This document shows, piece by piece, positions 6,194 to 10,432 of a DNA stretch of 10,432 nt. The first letter of the stretch is position 1. Each line of letters opens with the position of its first letter. The translations under genes and the position numbers were made by a program. The notes beneath the pieces were generated by a model. The model had not been told where the DNA came from. It searched no databases and worked only from the letters and a program-made list of their open reading frames with translations. The DNA is from Hyphomicrobiales bacterium (GTDB taxonomy: Bacteria > Pseudomonadota > Alphaproteobacteria > Rhizobiales > UBA4765). The stretch lies in the NCBI GenBank assembly GCA_027487195.1, contig JAIYEB010000076.1, positions 1-10,432 on the forward strand. The letters are read 5' to 3'.

Positions 6194-7858
6194 TCAGGCG
6201 TAGGACGCGTAGCTCTTCTCTTCCACGAGGCCAGAGCCAAAGCGCGTATTGATCTCACGCTTCAATGCCGCACGCCGGTCGTTGGTATGGTAGACCGCGC
6301 GGGCGAGAGTGACGAAAGCCTCGCCAAAATCCTGTGCGCGCTCAAGATCGCGCAGAGCATCCTCGACATCCCACAACGTCTCGTTGACCGTCTGAAGCTC
6401 TTCAACGAGATGATCGAGATCCTGGGAAGGTTCCACATCCCGGCTGCACACATCCGCAAGCGCATCACGCTCCTTGGCGATGTTTGCGAGCTTGTCCGGG
6501 TCGGTGATGCGTTCAAGCTTGATCTCGAGGATCGTCAGCTTGTCGAGCAGTTCTCCGAGCGACACGGGCGCAAGCAACACACCATCTGGCGCGCGCGCAG
6601 CGACGGGCTCCTGCGAGGGCATTGCCGCAGGCGCGGCCTTCGGTGTGAGCGCTTCCACGACGCTCGACATCGCCGCCATCCAGTCGCCGGGCTTCGGCTG
6701 ACGATGGAGGGTGGTGGCCGGATACCAGACCGTATCGCTGCGATTTTGAAGCCAGCGCCAGTCTGCGCCTTGCGCCTTGAGGAGCACATGGGTGCGGCAC
6801 CCAAGGGCGCCGGCGAGATGGGCAAGTGATGTGCAGGAGGTCACGACAGCATCGAGTTCGCTCATCAGCGCTGCGCTGTCGAGGAAGGCATCAGCTCCCT
6901 CGTCGAGCCCGTCGATGATTTCGATCTTGTCCCGGAAGGTGATGGCGTCGAGTTGCTCCGTGCCAAAGCCTTTTTGCAGCGAAATCAGGCGCACACCGGG
7001 CAGAGCAGCCAGCGGTGCAAATGCCTGGAGCGGCACCGACCGGTCGCGGTCGATTCGTGGATCGGGATTGCCCTGCCACGAGATTCCGATCTTGAGGCCG
7101 GGCCCTGCAATCATCTCGCGCATGCGGGCAACGCGTGCAGGATCGGGCCGCAGATACGCACCTTCCGTCGAAAGGTCCTCAACGGTCTCGAGGCCCAGGG
7201 CTGCGGGCAGGCTCATGAGCGGCAGCCAACCCTTGACGCCATCGACCGAGCCCGGTGTCTCGCGGTCGCGAAGCTGGACCGGCAGGCCCATGGAACTGAT
7301 CAGCGCATGGAGTTTGCGCTCCACAACAAAGGTGACTTCCGCACCGCGCTCGATCAGGCGCGGCAGAAAGCGGATGAACTGGATCGTATCGCCAAGCCCC
7401 TGTTCGGCCAAAACCAGAACGTGCTTCGGGACAGCGCCACCCCGCCATGCCGGCCGTGGCACGATGCGCCCGTCAGCCAGCGTTTGCGTCACCTTCGGCG
7501 GGTCGTCCATCAAGCGAAAGCGCACTTCGAAAGCCTCAAAAGCTTCCTTCCAGTGCTCCATGGCAAACAACGTTGCAGCGCGCCCGGCGGCGGCAGGGAT
7601 GTGATTTGGCCGGCGGCGCAGCACGCGATCAAACAGCGTCAGGCTGTCCTGCAATCGTCCAGCTTCGCGCAAGGCCGAGGCCGCGGATGCGGCCACGTCA
7701 GGATCAAGCGGTCGCATGCTCAGCACCGTGAGCCAGGCCTCGGCCCCATCGGCGACGTGGCCAGCATCCATCAACCGGCGTGCAAGCCGCTCTGCAGCAT
7801 CACGCGTGCGATCATCTGGCGTGATCTCGGGGCGGGGGAGCGGGGGCGCAACCGTCAT
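6194..7858 (-). CDS. TPR - GT9-like glycosyltransferase - DUF6165-like fusion protein
   Basis: The 554-residue protein has three parts. Residues about 12-115 are helical and TPR-like (AERLARRLMDAGHVADGAEAW..., LREAGRLQDSLTLFDRVLRRRPNH, then MEHWKEAFEAFEVRF). Residues about 140-400 resemble the GT-B heptosyltransferase/GT9-like domain of TPR proteins: a G-L-G-D-T-I-Q-F-I-R-F-L-P motif, IGISWQGNP with DRDRSVPL, a SLQK segment, and TSLAHLAGALG followed by ADWRWL. A Pro/Ala linker (about 402-425) leads to a C-terminal block of about 120 residues, starting APVSLGELLDKLTILEIKLERI and ending ARAVYHTNDRRAALKREIN...GLVEEKSYASY, which I recognise as DUF6165-like, usually a stand-alone small protein. 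The likely role is cytoplasmic sugar transfer in surface-polysaccharide or glycan assembly; the acceptor is unknown. The ATG at 7858 has GGAG seven bases upstream and is preferred over a TTG eight codons earlier. Confidence 0.82.
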   Translation of the reverse strand: MTVAPPLPRPEITPDDRTRDAAERLARRLMDAGHVADGAEAWLTVLSMRPLDPDVAASAASALREAGRLQDSLTLFDRVLRRRPNHIPAAAGRAATLFAMEHWKEAFEAFEVRFRLMDDPPKVTQTLADGRIVPRPAWRGGAVPKHVLVLAEQGLGDTIQFIRFLPRLIERGAEVTFVVERKLHALISSMGLPVQLRDRETPGSVDGVKGWLPLMSLPAALGLETVEDLSTEGAYLRPDPARVARMREMIAGPGLKIGISWQGNPDPRIDRDRSVPLQAFAPLAALPGVRLISLQKGFGTEQLDAITFRDKIEIIDGLDEGADAFLDSAALMSELDAVVTSCTSLAHLAGALGCRTHVLLKAQGADWRWLQNRSDTVWYPATTLHRQPKPGDWMAAMSSVVEALTPKAAPAAMPSQEPVAARAPDGVLLAPVSLGELLDKLTILEIKLERITDPDKLANIAKERDALADVCSRDVEPSQDLDHLVEELQTVNETLWDVEDALRDLERAQDFGEAFVTLARAVYHTNDRRAALKREINTRFGSGLVEEKSYASYA

Positions 7859-7908
7859 GGCTCGGCTCCGTGTCAGGACCAAAGGGAAGGCGGCACCTTG
7901 GCAAAGCT

Positions 7909-7928
7909 ATGGTTAATGAACTCTTGAC
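7909..7928. promoter_or_regulatory. CtrA-like site: reverse TTAACCAT octamer and TTAA-N7-TTGAC box
   Basis: ATGGTTAA at 7909-7916 is the exact reverse complement of TTAACCAT, the CtrA half-site octamer described in Caulobacter. The same TTAA (7913-7916) followed by seven bases and TTGAC (7924-7928) is one base from the full TTAA-N7-TTAAC box. CTTGAC at 7923-7928 also fits an alphaproteobacterial -35 element for the rightward gene. Binding has not been shown; this is a motif match. Confidence 0.45.
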
Positions 7929-7939
7929 GGTCGATTTTT

Positions 7940-7985
7940 CATCACGTTTTCCGTCTGTTAACCATCTTTGCCCGTCGACGTGATG
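7940..7985. repeat. 7-bp inverted repeat flanking a TTAACCAT octamer
   Basis: CATCACG (7940-7946) and CGTGATG (7979-7985) are perfect inverted arms 32 bp apart. A run of T before the left arm and GAAA after the right arm allow a few more pairs with one bulge. Between them lies GTTAACCAT (7957-7965), whose last eight bases are a perfect TTAACCAT. A second GTTAAC lies at 7996-8001, 39 bp downstream of the first. It could be an operator or an RNA hairpin in the leader of the gene at 8039. Confidence 0.5.
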
Positions 7986-8038
7986 GAAAGGTTTCGTTAA
8001 CGTCTGAGTTGGATGCGGCACATCCGACGGAGTCTGAC

Positions 8039-8320
8039 ATGCTCGTTCGAGCCCTGCTTGTCGCGTCAGCTGCGCTTGTCAGCGCGCCGGCCCTCGCCCA
8101 GATCGTGATCGTTCAGCCCCAGCGCATGGTGATTGAGCCCGCGCCGACCATCTCGACCACAACACGCATCGTGTGTCGCGCTGCAACGGATGATGATTTC
8201 AAGCCAGGCGTTCGCCGGGTGGCCGGCGTCAATATCATCTCGCCGCAAGCCGCCGCCTTCGAGGCGGGCCGCTGCGCAACCACCGAAACCTCAACCACAA
8301 TCACGCGGCCGCTTCGGTGA
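8039..8320 (+). CDS. Small exported protein of unknown function
   Basis: I do not recognise a family. The 93-residue product starts with a clear Sec signal peptide (MLVRALLVASAALVSAPALA, cleavage likely after A-L-A at residue 20), so the mature protein of about 73 residues should be periplasmic. It is rich in Val, Ile, Thr and Arg, holds just two cysteines (C46 and C79) that could form a disulfide, and contains a segment DDDFKPGVRRVAGVNIISPQAAAFEAGRC that looks folded. The ends of the mature protein are Thr-rich. The ATG at 8039 has GGAG six bases upstream; a TTG ten codons earlier is open but would bury the signal peptide. The Shine-Dalgarno overlaps a GAGTC (GANTC) site. The next gene starts inside its stop codon (GTGA), so the two are probably translated together. 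Expression is likely driven from the CtrA-like intergenic region upstream. Confidence 0.7.
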   Translation: MLVRALLVASAALVSAPALAQIVIVQPQRMVIEPAPTISTTTRIVCRAATDDDFKPGVRRVAGVNIISPQAAAFEAGRCATTETSTTITRPLR

Positions 8321-8559
8321 AACGCGCAATCCCGGCGCTTGCGCTGGCCCTGTTCGCACCGCTTCTGGGTGCGGCCAAGATTGTGACGATGCCCGAGCCG
8401 GGTTCAGGGCCTGTCAGCAGGCCGATCTGGTTTCAGCCGGAGCGCCACCGCCAGATCCGCGAGACCGGGCAACCGCTGCAGGCGCCCGAACGAGGCAACG
8501 GAGGTCCCCGGATACTCCGCGTTCCCCCGCCTGCAACGCAGGGGCAGCCTCAGGGGTAG
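8317..8559 (+). CDS. Small exported Pro-rich protein of unknown function, coupled to the upstream gene
   Basis: No family is recognised. The 80-residue product begins with a signal-peptide-like segment (MKRAIPALALALFAPLLGAA), so it is probably secreted to the periplasm. The remaining 60 residues have no cysteine, are rich in Pro, Gly, Arg and Gln, and look mostly disordered (PERHRQIRETGQPLQAPERG, then VPPPATQGQPQG). The GTG start overlaps the previous gene's TGA as GTGA; no good Shine-Dalgarno is seen, which fits coupled translation by ribosomes finishing the upstream gene. It ends 26 bp from the convergent extensin-like gene with no terminator in between. The evidence that it is real is the signal peptide, the overlap and the lack of a better gene on the other strand. 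Confidence 0.55.
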   Translation: MKRAIPALALALFAPLLGAAKIVTMPEPGSGPVSRPIWFQPERHRQIRETGQPLQAPERGNGGPRILRVPPPATQGQPQG

Positions 8560-8585
8560 GAATTGCCTGTGCGTCGGCCGAGGAA

Positions 8586-9368
8586 CTAGCGGCAGATGCG
8601 CCGGCGTCCGTCGCGACCGTGTCTCGCCATGTCGAGATGCAGGTGCTCTTCATGAGCCCCGTCTTCCGATCCCGGGCCGAGCGTCGTCGAGAACGTGTTG
8701 CAGGCCCCATTGCGCACATGGCGCCAGAACGGCTTTGCATCTCCGCCAAACGTAATGTCCGGCGGTGCTGCCGCGTCTTCGCCTGGCCCGGTCTGCATCA
8801 GGTCGAACCAGCCATCGCGGCTCACACCCATCGTGCGTTCATTCTGCCAAAACCAGGGCGAGGGTGAGGGTGCGGACGCCCGTCCAACCCGGATGCGGCG
8901 ACCATCCGCCAGCACAAAGCCCGTGACATCCATGGCGTTGGCATAGGAGTGCTCTGACATCGGCCCATAGGACCGGTTCAGCATGCGACGGCAATTGTAC
9001 GTGCCGGCTGTCATGACCTCGACCACGGGGCTGCCGAAATGATCAACCGCAGCCGGTTGCACCACTTCGGTGAGCCATCCGTCCATGGCAACCACCATCG
9101 GGCAGGTCATCACAACCGGTGTCGAAACGCGGGTGCCTGCTCTCGTGAAGGCCTCGACGCGGTGCGGGAGTTCAAGGCCACAAACGCCGGGACCTTCGAT
9201 TGGGCGCGTCACCCGGATTTGGGGGCTCATGGCCACGCGCGCGTTTCGAACGCACTCACGTTCAGCCTGGCCACGCCACTCTGCCCGCTGTTCGGGCGCG
9301 CGTCCGCAAGCTGCGAGCGCAATCGCAACAAAGAGCAGTGCCGAAACGCGTGACAGGAACCCGGCCAT
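8586..9368 (-). CDS. Extensin-like family lipoprotein with LAS/M15-type zinc-site signature
   Basis: The 260-residue protein carries a lipoprotein signal ending in L18-A-A-C21, predicting an envelope-anchored product. The rest, from about residue 35, matches the bacterial extensin-like C-terminal family: a Cys-containing start (C39), G-V-C63-G-L-E..., P-x-x-M-T-C89-P-M, a T-Y-N-C126-R segment, S138-E-H140-S-Y-A-N-A-M-D147, C223 near GACNTF, and H239-E-E-H242-L-H244-L-D. The H-x6-D plus H-x-H pattern is that of LAS-type zinc peptidases (M15 / VanY-like), so a cell-wall peptide-cleaving role is a fair guess; the plant name extensin is only a domain label. Even spacing of six cysteines suggests disulfides, fitting a periplasmic location. 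The ATG at 9368 has only a weak AGAG upstream. It is divergent from the malic enzyme gene, with CtrA-like boxes between. Confidence 0.85.
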   Translation of the reverse strand: MAGFLSRVSALLFVAIALAACGRAPEQRAEWRGQAERECVRNARVAMSPQIRVTRPIEGPGVCGLELPHRVEAFTRAGTRVSTPVVMTCPMVVAMDGWLTEVVQPAAVDHFGSPVVEVMTAGTYNCRRMLNRSYGPMSEHSYANAMDVTGFVLADGRRIRVGRASAPSPSPWFWQNERTMGVSRDGWFDLMQTGPGEDAAAPPDITFGGDAKPFWRHVRNGACNTFSTTLGPGSEDGAHEEHLHLDMARHGRDGRRRICR

Positions 9369-9392
9369 GTCTCTAGCATTTGACCAGCCTTG

Positions 9393-9408
9393 GTAACGCC
9401 GGGTTAAC
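9393..9408. promoter_or_regulatory. CtrA-like box GTAA-N7-TTAAC
   Basis: GTAA (9393-9396), seven bases, then TTAAC (9404-9408) is one base from the TTAA-N7-TTAAC consensus. It lies 25 bp upstream of the extensin-like start and within a GTTAAC palindrome. It is a motif match only. Confidence 0.4.
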
Positions 9409-9432
9409 GCCTGCCTGCCGATCGTGGAAGCG

Positions 9433-9449
9433 GTAAATCATTGGTAAAC
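9433..9449. promoter_or_regulatory. Second CtrA-like box GTAA-N7-GTAAAC, 40 bp from the first
   Basis: GTAA (9433-9436), seven bases, then GTAAAC (9444-9449) repeats the same half-site spacing exactly 40 bp to the right, about four helical turns. It is more degenerate than the first box. The TTGGTAA string occurs at 9390-9396 and again at 9441-9447. Confidence 0.3.
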
Positions 9450-9475
9450 ATGTGCGCTGCGGGCAAGAATTTTAT

Positions 9476-9547
9476 GCAGTGTTGCGGTTGAGCACTGCCA
9501 CTGCTTCAGCGTAGGGTCCTTGTCCGAACGCTCCTATTCCCGGACCC
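9476..9547 (+). promoter_or_regulatory. Structured leader before maeB, two inverted repeats and no clear Shine-Dalgarno
   Basis: GCAGTG (9476-9481) pairs with CACTGC (9493-9498) around an 11-nt loop. GGGTCC (9514-9519) pairs with GGACCC (9542-9547), and inside it GTCCG (9522-9526) can instead pair with CGGAC (9541-9545). The second structure ends four bases before the ATG at 9552, where a purine-rich ribosome site would be expected and is not seen. A regulatory role is inferred. Confidence 0.35.
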
Positions 9548-9551
9548 CCTC

Positions 9552-10432
9552 ATGACCTCCTCGACTCCGAAATCCGAAACACCAAAATCACCGGCACCGC
9601 AAAAACGCGATCGACCGACATTCACGGATCAGGAAGCCTTGCTGTTTCACTCGCACGGCCGGCCGGGCAAGCTCGAGATCACACCAACAAAGCCGATGGC
9701 GACACAGCGGGATCTGTCGCTCGCCTATTCACCAGGCGTGGCCATCCCGGTTCTGGAGATCGCGCGCGATCCCGACACGGCGTTCGACTACACGACGCGC
9801 GGCAACATGGTTGCGGTGATCTCGAACGGCACGGCCATTCTCGGTCTTGGCAATCTCGGCGCGCTGGCCTCAAAGCCGGTGATGGAAGGCAAGTCGGTCC
9901 TTTTCAAGCGATTTGCGGATGTCGACTCGATTGATCTTGAGGTGGACACCGAGGACACGGAAGCCTTCATCAACAGCGTGCGCTATCTCGGGCCGTCGTT
10001 CGGCGGCATCAATCTTGAGGATATCAAGGCGCCGGACTGCTTTATCATCGAGGACCGGCTCAAGGAGCTCATGGATATCCCGGTCTTCCATGATGATCAG
10101 CATGGAACCGCGATCATCGCCGCCGCAGGCCTGTTCAATTCGCTCGAAATGACCGGGCGCGATGTGAAGCAGACCAAGCTCGTTGTGAATGGGGCGGGCG
10201 CTGCAGGCATTGCGTGCGTTGAACTCGTCAAGGCCATGGGCTTTGCAGCCGATAATGTGGTGCTCTGCGACACCAAGGGCGTTGTCTACAAGGGCCGTGC
10301 CGAAGGCATGAACCAGTGGAAGTCGGCGCATGCCGTGTTCACCACAGACCGTACCCTGGCTGATGCCATGAAGGGAGCGGATGTGTTTTTCGGCCTGTCG
10401 GTGAAGGGCGCCGTGACCGCAGAGATGGTTGC
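9552..10432 (+). CDS. maeB: NADP-dependent malic enzyme (MaeB type), 5' part, cut by window end
   Basis: The enzyme decarboxylates malate to pyruvate with reduction of NAD(P), linking the TCA cycle to pyruvate and supplying reducing power in the cytoplasm. The 293 visible residues run off the window. After a Ser/Thr/Pro/Lys-rich stretch of about 25 residues, the malic N-terminal domain shows H-G-x-P-G-K-L-E, L-S-L-A-Y-S-P-G-V-A, N-L-G-A-L-A-S-K-P-V-M-E-G-K, N-L-E-D-I-K-A-P and F-H-D-D-Q-H-G-T-A. The NAD-binding domain then starts with N-G-A-G-A-A-G-I-A. This pattern is that of bacterial MaeB rather than the longer eukaryotic-type MaeA. In alphaproteobacteria such proteins usually continue with a phosphotransacetylase-like C-terminal domain to about 750-770 residues; that part is outside the window. 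The ATG at 9552 is the first in-frame start after a stop at 9513 and lacks an obvious Shine-Dalgarno. Confidence 0.93.
   Translation, partial: MTSSTPKSETPKSPAPQKRDRPTFTDQEALLFHSHGRPGKLEITPTKPMATQRDLSLAYSPGVAIPVLEIARDPDTAFDYTTRGNMVAVISNGTAILGLGNLGALASKPVMEGKSVLFKRFADVDSIDLEVDTEDTEAFINSVRYLGPSFGGINLEDIKAPDCFIIEDRLKELMDIPVFHDDQHGTAIIAAAGLFNSLEMTGRDVKQTKLVVNGAGAAGIACVELVKAMGFAADNVVLCDTKGVVYKGRAEGMNQWKSAHAVFTTDRTLADAMKGADVFFGLSVKGAVTAEMV

Noticed and set aside
5762..6829. Plus-strand open frame of 355 codons crossing the rpsA terminator
   Set aside because: It overlaps rpsA in another frame, runs through a strong terminator and then lies antisense to the glycosyltransferase fusion; no coding signature.
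7859..7882. TTG start eight codons upstream for the glycosyltransferase fusion
   Set aside because: No Shine-Dalgarno precedes it, while the ATG at 7858 has GGAG seven bases upstream.
6953..7927. Plus-strand open frame of 324 codons
   Set aside because: It is wholly antisense to the TPR/glycosyltransferase gene and rich in His, Arg and Gln, as expected for an antisense frame.
8133..8867. Plus-strand open frame of 244 codons
   Set aside because: It overlaps both small exported-protein genes in another frame and then the extensin-like gene antisense; Arg/Pro/Ala-rich with no domain.
9870..10331. Minus-strand open frame of 153 codons
   Set aside because: It is antisense to conserved malic enzyme motifs, including the HDDQHGTA segment.
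1..10432. CRISPR, mobile element, toxin-antitoxin or defence island
   Set aside because: No regularly spaced repeats, transposase or integrase motifs, terminal inverted repeats or paired toxin-antitoxin ORFs are visible; gene content is mostly housekeeping and envelope related.

Overview
This is a GC-rich chromosomal window from an alphaproteobacterium, laid out as ordinary core genome with no sign of phage, plasmid, insertion sequence or CRISPR. The assignment rests on four things: the aroA-cmk-rpsA cluster in its usual alphaproteobacterial order; a class II EPSP synthase whose first residues (MSHG..., then TARKS) resemble the Rhizobium/Agrobacterium type; a 568-residue S1 protein; and CtrA-type TTAACCAT/TTAA-N7-TTAA elements with nearby GANTC sites in two of the intergenic regions. 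The family or genus cannot be resolved from the sequence alone.

Left part (1-2122): the 3' end of a plus-strand FAD-linked oxidase gene runs in from outside the window and meets a minus-strand run of three genes. Transcribed right to left, these are a BolA-family protein, a small PEGA-like lipoprotein whose ATG overlaps the bolA stop codon (ATGA), and, after 65 bp, a Rieske non-heme iron oxygenase.

Middle (2229-6148): divergent from bolA lies the plus-strand operon aroA (shikimate pathway), cmk (CMP kinase, 2 bp later) and rpsA (ribosomal protein S1, behind a 184-bp leader that can fold). A strong, probably bidirectional terminator closes it. The convergent minus-strand gene on the other side encodes a large protein combining an N-terminal TPR-like region, a heptosyltransferase-like (GT9/GT-B) domain and a C-terminal DUF6165-like domain.

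Right part (7859-10432): a 180-bp divergent promoter region carries two perfect TTAACCAT octamers on opposite strands plus a 7-bp inverted repeat. It separates the TPR/GT/DUF6165 gene from two tiny exported proteins encoded by overlapping genes (GTGA). These converge on a minus-strand lipoprotein of the extensin-like family with a LAS/M15-type zinc-site signature. Divergent from it, after 183 bp containing two tandem degenerate CtrA-like boxes and leader hairpins, is the 5' two-fifths or so of a NADP-type malic enzyme gene (maeB-like), cut by the window end.

No undescribed multi-gene system is evident. The most interesting points are the three-part glycosyltransferase fusion, the two CtrA-like intergenic regions, the pair of unrecognised overlapping secreted-protein genes, a shortened substrate-side loop in Cmk, and a class II AroA with Gly at the position that is Ala in the glyphosate-insensitive CP4 enzyme.
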